A stretch of DNA of 29,793 nucleotides from JAWXBG01 sp044375415 (GCA_044375415.1 JBILMS010000041.1:1-29793), one strand, 5' to 3'. Numbered from the stretch's first letter, positions 7,883-16,583 are shown. Notes: a model not told the origin generated them from the letters alone. Program-made: numbers and translations.

Positions 7883-8239
7883 ATGAATACCGAGGCATAC
7901 ATACTTTTTTTGAGTTTGGCCTATATCATCACGGTTCATGTAGGGTGGATGTTTTATAAAAATGGAAGGGTGTTTATTGTAAATCTGACGAAGGGAGATG
8001 AACACTTTGCCGACTCCGTGAACAAACTTTTATTGGCGGGATATTACTTGTTAAATCTGGGTTTTGCAGCACTTATGATCAGTCGATGGGAGGATGTGGA
8101 AAATTTCGCCGAGATGCTTGGATCTGTTCTTCATATGCTGGGCATTTTGATTACGGGACTCGGGATTATGCACTACGTCAATATGACAGCAATTTATCTC
8201 TACACGAAATACAATCAAAGAATTCATCATAAAAATTAA
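7883..8239 (+). CDS. Small integral membrane protein, paralogue of its neighbour
   Basis: A 118-residue protein with about three hydrophobic segments (roughly 6-25, 49-66 and 84-107) and no recognised domain. It shares an architecture with the next gene: a first membrane segment, KNGR at 26-29, an amphipathic stretch with a conserved Asn (N47), then YYLLNLGFA at 54-62 in the second membrane segment. The gene starts 12 bp after operator-like site 2 and is separated from the next gene by 5 bp, so the two are co-transcribed. Function is unknown. The pairing with a GbsR-type regulator and a divergent bestrophin channel suggests a membrane-stress or osmotic role, which is inference only. Confidence 0.8.
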   Translation: MNTEAYILFLSLAYIITVHVGWMFYKNGRVFIVNLTKGDEHFADSVNKLLLAGYYLLNLGFAALMISRWEDVENFAEMLGSVLHMLGILITGLGIMHYVNMTAIYLYTKYNQRIHHKN

Positions 8240-8244
8240 ATATC

Positions 8245-8625
8245 ATGGACACAAAATTCATTGTTATGGCCTACTACATTTATTTGCCTGTAGTAATTGT
8301 ACTCACTTGGTATGTGGCACGCGTGCTCTTCAGAAATGGACGGGCTTTTATGAACGATATTTTTAATGGCAACGAAGTGATGGCCGTTTCTACCAATCGA
8401 CTTTTCGAATTGGGCTTCTACCTCCTCAATGTTGGATTTGCTTTTACGATCATGGAGATTACTCGGAGTATCAATGATTATCAAGGTTTACTCGAAGAGC
8501 TGAGTGTTAAACTCGGAGGGTATAGCATCTACTTGGGAATCATGCTCTTCTTCAACATGTACTTGTTCTTCAGAGGAAGAAGAATTAGCAAAATGAGAAG
8601 TGCACAAACGGTGGTACAATTGTAA
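8245..8625 (+). CDS. Small integral membrane protein, second of a paralogous pair
   Basis: A 126-residue protein with hydrophobic segments at about 7-28, 54-70 and 93-110 and a basic C-terminus (RGRRISK). It repeats the signature of the upstream gene: RNGR at 30-33, an Asn-Arg pair (N51, R52), and FYLLNVGFA at 58-66. The two probably arose by tandem duplication and may form a heteromer. A strong hairpin terminator at 8645-8680 closes the operon. No family name is assigned. Confidence 0.8.
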   Translation: MDTKFIVMAYYIYLPVVIVLTWYVARVLFRNGRAFMNDIFNGNEVMAVSTNRLFELGFYLLNVGFAFTIMEITRSINDYQGLLEELSVKLGGYSIYLGIMLFFNMYLFFRGRRISKMRSAQTVVQL

Positions 8626-8644
8626 AAAGGGGTTTTTACAAGAG

Positions 8645-8680
8645 ACGGCATACTACTGAGAAGTGGTATGCCGTTTTATT
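8645..8680 (+). terminator. Intrinsic terminator of the regulator/membrane-protein operon
   Basis: ACGGCATAC (8645-8653) pairs with GTATGCCGT (8666-8674) over a 12-nt loop, followed by a T-rich run TTTTATTTG. It lies 20 bp after the stop of the second membrane gene and before a convergent gene. Confidence 0.8.
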
Positions 8681-8689
8681 TGCTAGTAA

Positions 8690-9538
8690 TTAAGGGAAGT
8701 ACTTTAAATCACTTAAAGTAAAATCCCACTCCGGAGTTTCCAAAGTCGATCCTTTTATTTCATACCACGGAGAATTTTCGGAGCCGGATGGATTACGAAG
8801 AACATGAATTTCTTGTGCGGGCATATAACTTTGAGCTAGCATAAAAACTTTTTCCCCGGTGCTAGCATTAATTGCAAGATCCACCACGATAACGGCATGA
8901 CCGGGAGAACCTCCTTGAATAAACACATCACCGATTTGTATATTCTCTGCGCTTTTTGGTTTTAGTTCTTTCGAAAGGGAAAGTGTACCGGCATAACTAA
9001 AAACTTTCTCTAAATATTGCCAGTAGGAACTTTGATTATCTCCGGATTTTCCACCATCGACCCATTGCACTTTATTTCCATTTACTTGTATACGCTGACC
9101 TTTTCTCCACTTGCTATAAAGAGCATCGAATCCATTGGTGAAGTGAAAATGTATTTCATCGTATTTCTTTTTAGAGAACAAATAGTCGGCACGTAAACGC
9201 ATAATAGCATCTGCACATTGATGTAAATCTTTGCTACCTATTGGAAGATCAATCACAGCCAGATGGGCTTCCTGATTGCCTTTAAGTGATCCATCGAACA
9301 ACTGTACTTGTGTGCCTTTTTCTTTTAATGGAAGTTCACGGAGCCAATGACCAAAAGAAGAAGTATCTAACTCTTCTCGCTTGAAACCTGAAGGGACGTC
9401 GAAGCGCGTTTCAATTGTGTTTCCTGAATGAGTGAGTTGAGTTGTGTTTTGTTCCAAAAAGGAAGTGCTGCTGTTGAGATCGCAGGCAAACAGAATGGCA
9501 ACAAAAAATAGAAGGACAATGGAGACAATAATTTTCAT
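8690..9538 (-). CDS. DUF4846 family lipoprotein
   Basis: A 282-residue predicted lipoprotein: hydrophobic N-terminus and a Cys at position 19 in ILFAC. The rest matches the DUF4846 family known from Bacteroidota: RFDVPSGFKRE near 45, a central ADAIMRLRADYLFSKKKYDEI segment (Cys-Ala-Asp-Ala before it), then GGSPGHAVIVVDLA and MLAQSYMPAQEIHVL near the C-terminus. Function is unknown; the GSPGHAV...LAQSYMPAQ blocks are the family hallmark. It is convergent with the membrane-protein operon and 41 bp downstream of a possible small membrane protein in the same direction. Confidence 0.88.
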   Translation of the reverse strand: MKIIVSIVLLFFVAILFACDLNSSTSFLEQNTTQLTHSGNTIETRFDVPSGFKREELDTSSFGHWLRELPLKEKGTQVQLFDGSLKGNQEAHLAVIDLPIGSKDLHQCADAIMRLRADYLFSKKKYDEIHFHFTNGFDALYSKWRKGQRIQVNGNKVQWVDGGKSGDNQSSYWQYLEKVFSYAGTLSLSKELKPKSAENIQIGDVFIQGGSPGHAVIVVDLAINASTGEKVFMLAQSYMPAQEIHVLRNPSGSENSPWYEIKGSTLETPEWDFTLSDLKYFP

Positions 9539-9579
9539 CGACGGAGAACGCTGCGAATTGGGCTTTAGTATTCGCTCGT

Positions 9580-9789
9580 CTATTTTTGCTTCTGACCAAA
9601 TCGAGAATGATCAAGGCTATTTACAGTTGTGGTGTCTATTATTCCACTTTTACACATTTCATTATTCTCTATATGCGACGAGCAATGTCGGTTTAAGTAA
9701 AGTTCCGGATTTGCTCTTATTATTGCGAAGGCCACCGCGATAATTGATACGAGCACTGCCAACCCGATTGTATATGTTTTCTTCTCCAT
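9580..9789 (-). CDS. Possible 69-residue single-pass membrane protein
   Basis: An ATG at 9789 opens a short protein with a basic start (MEKKTYT) and one hydrophobic segment at about 7-25, followed by a polar tail with two Cys residues (in RHCSSH and EMCKSG). No family is recognised. A purine-rich AAAGAA stretch precedes the start. It lies upstream of the DUF4846 lipoprotein in the same direction. The membrane segment makes it more plausible than a chance frame. Confidence 0.4.
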   Translation of the reverse strand: MEKKTYTIGLAVLVSIIAVAFAIIRANPELYLNRHCSSHIENNEMCKSGIIDTTTVNSLDHSRFGQKQK

Positions 9790-10109
9790 AGTTCTTTTTT
9801 TCGGTAGTCACGTGTAGGGAGAAAAAGAGGATTACGCCCCTTCTTGAGATAGTCTTTCCTGTTTTCAGGTATAATACATATCTACACTGAAATACCCCCT
9901 TTGAAAGGCGGTCACATGGTTTAAAAGCTCAAATTCAGGTAAATAGAGGATGTGGCAAAATCTCAGTTTCCACAAAATGCAATATTTTTCGTTGAAAAGT
10001 GCTCGGGATAAGCTTGCTAATCGGCCGGATGAATGGCATTGAAGACCTATTTTTGTATGGGCTTGAGAAAGCTCTAGTTTTTAAGTTCAATCCTAAATAG
10101 ACCTGTATA
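9790..10109. other. Intergenic region upstream of cyanophycinase
   Basis: No gene seen. It contains the -7 promoter box for cphB at 10048-10055. Otherwise AT-rich and without obvious repeats. Confidence 0.5.
10048..10055 (+). promoter_or_regulatory. -7 promoter box for cphB
   Basis: TATTTTTG matches TAnnTTTG exactly and lies 54 bp before the GTG start. No good -33 TTG is found at the usual 19-bp distance, so the assignment is moderate. Confidence 0.4.
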
Positions 10110-10997
10110 GTGAATTCACCGATCGGCAAGCTAATTGCAGTGGGGGGGGCGGAAGATAAGGGTACAGAAAGCGAAGGCTTTTACACCCAACATCACAATC
10201 TACATTTCTTCGAACTTGGCATTCTCAAAAGAGTGGTTCAGGAAGTGGGTGGATTGGAAAAACGCATTGAAGTCATCACGACAGCTTCTTCTATTCCTGC
10301 AGAGGTTGGAGAAAATTACCTGGGTGCGTTTGGCAAAATTGGATGTGAAAATGTGGGTATACTCAATATTCGCAATCGGGATGAAGCGCGTGAAGAAGAA
10401 AATTTGCTTCGTATTCGAAATGCCGATTGTGTAATGTTTAGCGGTGGAGACCAACTCCGACTCTCGAGCATTTTCGGAGGAACAGATTTTTTACAAATCA
10501 CGCTCGACAGATATTTCTACGATGGTCTGGTAATTGCCGGAACGAGTGCAGGTGCCATGGCCATGAGTAATACGATGATATATCAAGGGAAAAGTGAATT
10601 GGCACATTTAAAGGGTGAAGTAAAGATTACTACGGGTCTTGCCTTTATTGGTAACATAATTATCGATTCTCACTTCGATAAAAGAGGTCGTTTTAATCGT
10701 CTGGCTCAAGCTGTAGCGAGCAATCCTTCGTGTACCGGAATAGGTTTGGGAGAGGATACCGGAGTTATTATCACCGGAGGAAATCATTTGGAAGTTATAG
10801 GAAGCGGTGCTGTTGTAGTGGTTGATGGAAAGGATATACGCCATAGCAACATTACAGATGTATCGATAGGTTCACCAATATCTGTGGAAAATATCAAGGT
10901 AAGTATTCTTGTTCAGGGCAACGGCTACATGGTGAGAGAACGTCAGTTTTTGGCAGGCGAAATGATCATTAAAGAACCATCCAAAAACCTGAGTTAG
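10110..10997 (+). CDS. cphB: Cyanophycinase (peptidase family S51)
   Basis: A cytoplasmic serine exopeptidase that degrades cyanophycin to beta-Asp-Arg dipeptides. The 295 residues include the opening GKLIAVGGAEDKG at 6-18, FSGGDQ near 110-115, and the nucleophile elbow GTSAGAMAMS at 144-153 with Ser146 as the expected catalytic serine. The conserved IDSHFDKRGRFNRL block follows near 190. The start is a GTG at 10110: an in-frame stop lies four codons upstream (TAG at 10098-10100), and no ATG precedes the conserved GKLIAVGG. Its stop overlaps the stop region of the isoaspartyl peptidase by 4 bp on the opposite strand. The synthetase lies far upstream at 239-2872. Confidence 0.96.
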   Translation: MNSPIGKLIAVGGAEDKGTESEGFYTQHHNLHFFELGILKRVVQEVGGLEKRIEVITTASSIPAEVGENYLGAFGKIGCENVGILNIRNRDEAREEENLLRIRNADCVMFSGGDQLRLSSIFGGTDFLQITLDRYFYDGLVIAGTSAGAMAMSNTMIYQGKSELAHLKGEVKITTGLAFIGNIIIDSHFDKRGRFNRLAQAVASNPSCTGIGLGEDTGVIITGGNHLEVIGSGAVVVVDGKDIRHSNITDVSIGSPISVENIKVSILVQGNGYMVRERQFLAGEMIIKEPSKNLS

Positions 10998-11920
10998 TCG
11001 CGGTAAATCCCGGTGTATAGATCGTCCCCGCTTTTCTTAGAACCGCGGTACATTCCTTCAGAATTAAAGGGTAATACAATATTACCTGATGTATCAACGG
11101 CTATAAGTCCACCTTCTCCTCCAAACTTTACTAGTTTATCATTTACGAGAAAACGTGCTGCTTCGGGCAATGTCATTCCTTTGTATTCAATCAGACAAGA
11201 CAAGTCGTAAGCTACAACAGCGCGGATAAAATACTCTCCATGACCTGTGCATGAAACCGCACAGGTATTGTTATTGGCATAATTGCCACAACCGATCAGC
11301 GGACTGTCGCCCACGCGCCCCCATCTTTTGTTGGTCATACCTCCGGTAGATGTGGAAGCAGCCAAATTCCCATGTAAATCGAGGGCTACAGCACCTACGG
11401 TTCCAAATTTTTTGTCGCTGTGATCGAGTTGAACGCGGCCTTCGGCAAGCGCTTCTTGCCATTGGTTTTTACGAAAATCGGTATCGAAATAGTCATTGTT
11501 TTCAATGGGAAGTCCGCATTTTTTTGCAAAATCTACGGCTTGAGGTCCTGCTAATAGAACATGTTCAGATTTTTCCATGATGGCCCTTGCGAGTGCTACC
11601 GGATTTTTCACGGAGTTGATTCCGGCAGCACTACCGGCAGCGAGGGTTTTGCCACACATTATCGAGGCATCCATTTCATGGTTCCCATCGTGTGTAAAAA
11701 CACTGCCTCGGCCGGCATTAAAGAGCGGATTATTTTCTAATTCGGTAACGGCCGCTTCAACCGCGTCGAGTGCATGGCCACCGGATTCCATAATACGTGA
11801 TCCAATATTTAAAGCACTTTCGAGTCCGGCCCGATACATCGCTTCTTTCTCAGGGCTCATGCTGCTGCGCAGAATGGTGCCCGCTCCGCCGTGAATGGCT
11901 ATGGTATAAATTCCTTTCAT
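10994..11920 (-). CDS. iaaA: Isoaspartyl peptidase / plant-type L-asparaginase
   Basis: An Ntn-hydrolase (family T2) that splits beta-aspartyl dipeptides and can hydrolyse asparagine; here it would convert beta-Asp-Arg from cyanophycinase into Asp and Arg. It opens with IAIHGGAGT (8-15). The precursor is cleaved before the nucleophile, Thr174, in KFGTVGAVALD. The substrate loop STGGMTNKRWGRVGDSPLIG at 191-210 and a later TGHGE at 225-229 are intact. The length of 308 residues is normal for a self-processing precursor. It is convergent with cphB, with a 4-bp overlap of the two genes, so it needs its own promoter; no TAnnTTTG box was seen upstream. Confidence 0.96.
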   Translation of the reverse strand: MKGIYTIAIHGGAGTILRSSMSPEKEAMYRAGLESALNIGSRIMESGGHALDAVEAAVTELENNPLFNAGRGSVFTHDGNHEMDASIMCGKTLAAGSAAGINSVKNPVALARAIMEKSEHVLLAGPQAVDFAKKCGLPIENNDYFDTDFRKNQWQEALAEGRVQLDHSDKKFGTVGAVALDLHGNLAASTSTGGMTNKRWGRVGDSPLIGCGNYANNNTCAVSCTGHGEYFIRAVVAYDLSCLIEYKGMTLPEAARFLVNDKLVKFGGEGGLIAVDTSGNIVLPFNSEGMYRGSKKSGDDLYTGIYRD

Positions 11921-12112
11921 AAGTATGCCTCAAAGGTCGTGAAAATTCGTGTTGATGTAAAGCGAGTGGGGTTCAGACATGAAATTATTTTCATTAAATA
12001 GAGAATATCTGTAGGCTCTTTGCAGTTACTTCGACCGTTCGATACCAAAACCTTCTTGAACTCGAAAAATAAAAACAACTCATTTTTTTGTACGCTGAGT
12101 ACCCCCAAGCTT

Positions 12113-13009
12113 ATGAATCGAAAGAATTTGCTGGCAGTTTCAATTTTGCTTTTTCTTACCGTGAGCGGATTTGCTCAGGACGAGTCTTACACAATAAGTG
12201 GTACGGTCTATGAAAGCGGATCACAGGAAACGCTCCCGGGAGCGGTCATCGTTTGTACTAACCTCAATGTGGGTGCTAGCTCAAATGCTTTTGGCTTCTA
12301 TTCGCTCACCTTGCCTAAAGGAACCTTTCATGTTATCTGCAGTTTTGTGGGCTATGGTGAACAATCGTTTGATATCACATTGGATAAAAGTATAACCAAG
12401 AATTTTTTTGTAGCGCGAAGTACAGAACTAGAAACGGTTGTTATTTCCGCAGAGAAGAAAGAAAAGATCAGTGAAGATTCGCGTATGAGTACGATTGATA
12501 TCCCAATAGATCAAATAAAAAATATTCCTGCGCTTTTGGGTGAGAAGGAATTCTGGGCTCGCTTTGATCGTCGCCATGATGGTTCACTGGTCTTGATATA
12601 TAAACTCAACGATAATGTGACCCTTTCAGGATCCGGGGTATATGGCACCGGACAGGCTATCTCGCTTCCACTAGCTACATTTCCTGCCGAGACACATTGG
12701 TCGAATTTCGGGGGAGGTTCCATCGGACAGGATTACGGTAACAATGCTGCCGAAGACTACGGTGATCGAAATAGTTTCCGCATGAAACCCTATCACCTTT
12801 TGGATGAGGGGATTCAATGGCATAAACAAAAGGAAACGTGTGAACGGACTTTTGAATTGGGACTATATAATGCCTACAGTCGCAGAAATCCGTACTATTA
12901 TTACCTAGATACCTATTACGATGGAACGACAGGATCCACCAGAACGGATCTCAAACAGATTTCTCTTTTTCCAATATTACCAAGTATTTCTTGGACTTGG
13001 AAGTGCTAA
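12113..13009 (+). pseudogene. TonB-dependent receptor with a large in-frame internal deletion
   Basis: The product starts with a signal peptide (MNRKNLLAVSILLFLTVSGFAQ) and a carboxypeptidase-regulatory-like domain (about 26-115), reaching IDQIKNIPALLGEKE at 132-146. In the family that segment leads into the plug domain. Here it jumps straight to RFDRRHDGSLVLIYKLNDNV, a segment from the last third of the beta barrel, and runs on to the normal end (ISLFPILPSISWTWKC). The reading frame stays open through the join at about 12548-12566, but the plug and most barrel strands are missing: 298 residues against roughly 800 in relatives. The protein cannot form a receptor. The next gene, its usual DUF4249 partner, is also broken. 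The ATG at 12113 is preferred over 12020 because it begins the signal peptide. Confidence 0.85.
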
Positions 13010-13023
13010 CATATTTTAAAGAA

Positions 13024-13868
13024 ATGAATCTTTTCAAAATGAAAAAATACAGTTGGTTATATACGGGATTAGCATTCATCTTTTTCCAATCATGCGTAAC
13101 CGATGCAAATGTGGATGTTCCGGAAGTAGATCCGAAGATTGTGATTCAAGGATTTTTGAGTCCTCAGGATGAAGAAATTCAAATTCGTGTGAGTAAGAGT
13201 AAACCTGTATTTGGTATTGCAGATGAAGGCTCTTATTTCGTCGAAGATGCTGTAGTTCGTTTAATGAGTAATACCGATACTACGATTTTAGAATATGATC
13301 CTCAATTGCAGATATACTCTGTTAGTCAATTGGATTATCCTATAGAAGGAGGTCGAACCTATTCACTCGTGGTGAGTGCTCCCGGATTAAAATCGGTTTA
13401 TGCAACAACCACAGTGCCGGCAATCACACCTGAGGTTAGCTCAGCCGATTATGTGAGTACACAAAATTTTGAGGGAGGTGGTTTCGGGGAATCTTCTATC
13501 ACATTTGAGTACAACGTTCAATGGATGGATAATGAGCCGGGTGAAAGTTTTTACAGATTGATACTGTGTTTAGAAGGAATAGGCACTGGATCTGAACCGG
13601 TGGATTTGTTGTTTACGGACGTATTAAATGAAGGCGAAATAATTTCTAAAACGTATATCTTGGAACTTGGTACACCGACATTAATCCCGAGCAAGAACCT
13701 TTTGGTATATATCTTTTGACGTTAGATGAGAATTACTATCGATACCACTTAACTACAAATTCAATCGGAGGAGATGATCCATTCACCGAACCAGTTCAAG
13801 TTCATTCCAACGTTACGAATGGCCTTGGTTGTTTCGGGAGTTTTAATGGCTCCTATGAGCAATTTTGA
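13024..13868 (+). pseudogene. Frameshifted DUF4249 lipoprotein
   Basis: The N-terminus is a lipoprotein signal ending FFQSC, followed by the DUF4249 domain (PKIVIQGFLSPQDEEIQIRV, then VVRLMSNTDTTILEYD and VSAPGLKSVYATTTVP). The frame runs into a stop at 13717-13719 after ILEL. A second frame, entered near 13669-13671, restores the family's C-terminus: YTDINPEQEPFGIYLLTLDE, then YYRYHLTTNSIGGDDPF and CFGSFNGSYEQF, with a stop at 13866-13868. One lost base, or two gained, near 13670 explains this. DUF4249 proteins normally accompany a TonB receptor of the type decayed just upstream. ATG 13039 is an alternative start. Confidence 0.8.
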
Positions 13869-13876
13869 TGTACCTT

Positions 13877-16546
13877 TTAAATAGTAATTTTTATTCCGGC
13901 ATTCAACTGTCTGAATCCACCGGGCATTATTCCGGAAGAAACCCTGTGCAAACGGGATGCTTTATATACTTCATCGGTAATATTTTTTCCGGAGAGAAAT
14001 AGGCTCATTTTCGTTTGCTGTCTTGACTTCAGTTTGAACTCGTAAGCACAGGTTAAGTCGATTGTGCGGAAAGAATCTAGTTTGCCCAATGCACCGTCGT
14101 TTGTCTCCGTTTCGAGATTCATATAATCTGTGAACTGTGCTGCCACTTTGTTCAAATTGGCAGAAACTGCGAACCCTTTCCATTCATAGGTCAACGAAAA
14201 ATTCCAAATTTGTGTTGGCAAGTATGGAACTTCTTTAGACGCCAGAAGTCCGTCGTCGTAATTCATGTGAAGGGTTTTGATCGAAGAGAAATCTGCTGCA
14301 GTCAAGTTTCTTGTAATGAGACTATCCCCCGAAGTTCCTGCAAAAAAGATGTCGTAAGCACCGCGATCCGAATTGATCATGTCAATGATTTCGGCTTTGC
14401 TCTCGTTGTTGTGTTTAGCTTTTAGCAAGTCGCTATCATTTATTTTTCCTGCGAGAATTTCCGATTGCATAAAGCTGGTTGAAACGCCGGCGGTAATATG
14501 GTGTTCGCGCCACTTTAAGAAAGAGTGAATATTAAGTTGAGCCTGAATTTCAATTCCTGAAATATTGACTTTACCCAATGATTCAAATGCAGTGGATCGA
14601 CCTGCGGCATAGTAATTAAAGATCGTGTTTGAAAAGGCGGTAAGACCACCATTGACTTTATCGTTAATGAGCGATCCGCGAATTCCAAGTTCCATATTGT
14701 TTGAAATCTGCGGTTTCATATTTGCACTTTCAGTACTTGCGGGAACACTCACATCACCATCATCGACAAGCAGAAAACCTACGTCGGTAGCTGGGGAGAG
14801 ATATCCTCTGTATAGACCGCCAAACACTTGAGACGTGGAAGATTCATTTAGTTGATATGCCAATGAAATGGATGGAATGACTTGGGAAAATTCATTTTTT
14901 ATTTTGCCAAAATCTTTTGTACCATCGTTATTTGTGAGCAGAGAAGTGCTGAGTAAGTTGAGTTGCGACATTTCAATCCATTCGATTCGAAGAATGGGGC
15001 TAGCAGTGAACCGCTTCCAACTCGCTGTATGTTTAATGGCAGCAGAGAATGATGTGAGATTGTAAACTTCTTCTAAAACAAGTTTTCCACTTCTGGCAAA
15101 ACGCGATGAATCTGCGGTGAATTCTTGATTTTTGAACTTTTCGGTATGAATGCGTATTTGAATTTCCGAGTTGTTATCAAGTTTACCTTCTTTCCATTTA
15201 TACTTGACAGTCTGCTGAACTCCCGCAACTTGAAAGCCTCTATTTCTTGCTTTAGTGCTTTCATTTCCGTTTATCAATTTACCAACGCGTACAAAGTCAT
15301 CGCTACCCGGATTATTACTTTCCAAATAGGAATAGCGATCGGCAAAGATGGATTCACCCAGATAAGAGGCCGCATCGCTTACTTTGATTAGCGCACTCTC
15401 TTGTCGCCACCAATCTCGGTTGAATTGATGGGCATATATTTTGGTGGATAGCACTAGTGCATCGAGAGGTTGTGTGGTGAAGATGAGATCAGCGGCCATT
15501 CTCGATGTGTTCAGATCATCGGAATCAAACGGATTTTGAGTGGCGTCGGTTGTAAAGGTGTACGGTGTAATACCGCTGTAAGTGGCTTTGGCGTTTTCCT
15601 TGTGATAGTTCAGTTTGAGGTATAAAGATGAACGAGGTGTTAGTTCGGTATACAACTTCGCAGTGGTATTAAAAATGGAAAAACCACTGTTGTCTACAAA
15701 GCCATTAAATGATTTATTTAAAACTTGAATTTCGGCTCCCACATTTTTCCAAGTGCCACCATAAGAAAGATACTGGGACTGATAATTTCTTTGTCCGGTA
15801 GTAAGTTGAAGTCTCAGTTGCGGTGTTATCGGGGGTTTGCGAGTAATGTAGTTGATGGCACCAAAACTTGTATTGGATCCAAACATGAGCATGTCGGCAC
15901 CTTTTATCACTTCAATTTCATCCATCCTTTCGGAGGGCGGATTGTAATAAGCTTCGGGAGCCAGATAGGGAGCCGGAGCTATGGGAGTTCCGTCTTCCAT
16001 AAGCAGAATTTGGGCTGACCTCCGTGGATAGGCTCCTCGAATTCCAACGTTTAGTCGATTACTTAAACCCATATCACCGCTGATATTTATCCCGGGTGAT
16101 TGTTTGAGGATCTCTTCCGTGGATATCGGTTGAATGCGACGAAGACTTACTTGTGTGATGATGTAGTTACTTCCCGAGAACCCACATTTGAATGAATTGC
16201 TTTGAGCAGAGATAACTATTTCCGGAATTTGGACCGAAGTAGGTTTGAGTGAAATGATACCGAGATCTATTTTGTGTTGGTCATTATTGATAAGCTCTTT
16301 TGTCCACGTGTCGTATCCAAGGACGTGTATGCTTACTCTTTCACTTTTTTGCAATTGCAGGGTAAATGAAAAATCTCCATTTTCATTCGAATAAGCCGCG
16401 GGTTTTTCGCCGACAAGGATTACGGCAAAAGGAATTCCCGATTCATCATTTCCATTTCTAATTTTCCCCGAGACTTCCATTTCTTGCGAAAAAAGTAGGC
16501 TAGGGGACAAGAGCAATAGAAGTGAGGAAAAAAGAAGGCGGCTCAT
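13877..16546 (-). CDS. TonB-dependent receptor, FecA-like
   Basis: An 889-residue outer-membrane receptor that takes up a ligand, probably an iron chelate, with energy from TonB. A signal peptide (1-20) is followed by a carboxypeptidase-regulatory-like domain (about 23-105: VSGKIRNGNDESGIPFAVIL). The plug domain (about 125-240) shows ILKQSPGINISGDMGLSNRL, IRGAYPRRSAQILLMEDGTP and EIEVIKGADMLMFGSNTSFG, as in the Fe(III) dicitrate receptor FecA. The barrel fills the rest, ending with an aromatic-poor RQLNAGIKITI. No fecI/fecR pair is nearby, so control by an extracytoplasmic sigma factor is not indicated. A TAnnTTTG-type box lies 30 bp upstream. The gene is convergent with the broken DUF4249 gene, 8 bp apart. 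Confidence 0.9.
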   Translation of the reverse strand: MSRLLFSSLLLLLSPSLLFSQEMEVSGKIRNGNDESGIPFAVILVGEKPAAYSNENGDFSFTLQLQKSERVSIHVLGYDTWTKELINNDQHKIDLGIISLKPTSVQIPEIVISAQSNSFKCGFSGSNYIITQVSLRRIQPISTEEILKQSPGINISGDMGLSNRLNVGIRGAYPRRSAQILLMEDGTPIAPAPYLAPEAYYNPPSERMDEIEVIKGADMLMFGSNTSFGAINYITRKPPITPQLRLQLTTGQRNYQSQYLSYGGTWKNVGAEIQVLNKSFNGFVDNSGFSIFNTTAKLYTELTPRSSLYLKLNYHKENAKATYSGITPYTFTTDATQNPFDSDDLNTSRMAADLIFTTQPLDALVLSTKIYAHQFNRDWWRQESALIKVSDAASYLGESIFADRYSYLESNNPGSDDFVRVGKLINGNESTKARNRGFQVAGVQQTVKYKWKEGKLDNNSEIQIRIHTEKFKNQEFTADSSRFARSGKLVLEEVYNLTSFSAAIKHTASWKRFTASPILRIEWIEMSQLNLLSTSLLTNNDGTKDFGKIKNEFSQVIPSISLAYQLNESSTSQVFGGLYRGYLSPATDVGFLLVDDGDVSVPASTESANMKPQISNNMELGIRGSLINDKVNGGLTAFSNTIFNYYAAGRSTAFESLGKVNISGIEIQAQLNIHSFLKWREHHITAGVSTSFMQSEILAGKINDSDLLKAKHNNESKAEIIDMINSDRGAYDIFFAGTSGDSLITRNLTAADFSSIKTLHMNYDDGLLASKEVPYLPTQIWNFSLTYEWKGFAVSANLNKVAAQFTDYMNLETETNDGALGKLDSFRTIDLTCAYEFKLKSRQQTKMSLFLSGKNITDEVYKASRLHRVSSGIMPGGFRQLNAGIKITI

Positions 16547-16575
16547 TTTATTTAGATTAATTTCAAATAGTGCTG

Positions 16576-16583
16576 CAAACGTA
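16576..16583 (-). promoter_or_regulatory. -7 promoter box of the FecA-like receptor
   Basis: Minus-strand TACGTTTG matches TAnnTTTG and lies 30 bp before the ATG at 16546. No clear -33 TTG at the usual spacing. Confidence 0.4.

Noticed and set aside
9444..9743. 99-codon plus-strand open frame
   Set aside because: It runs antisense to the signal region of the DUF4846 lipoprotein and to the small membrane protein; no domain seen.
12020..12112. Upstream start for the deleted TonB receptor
   Set aside because: The extra 31 residues would precede a complete signal peptide that begins at 12113.
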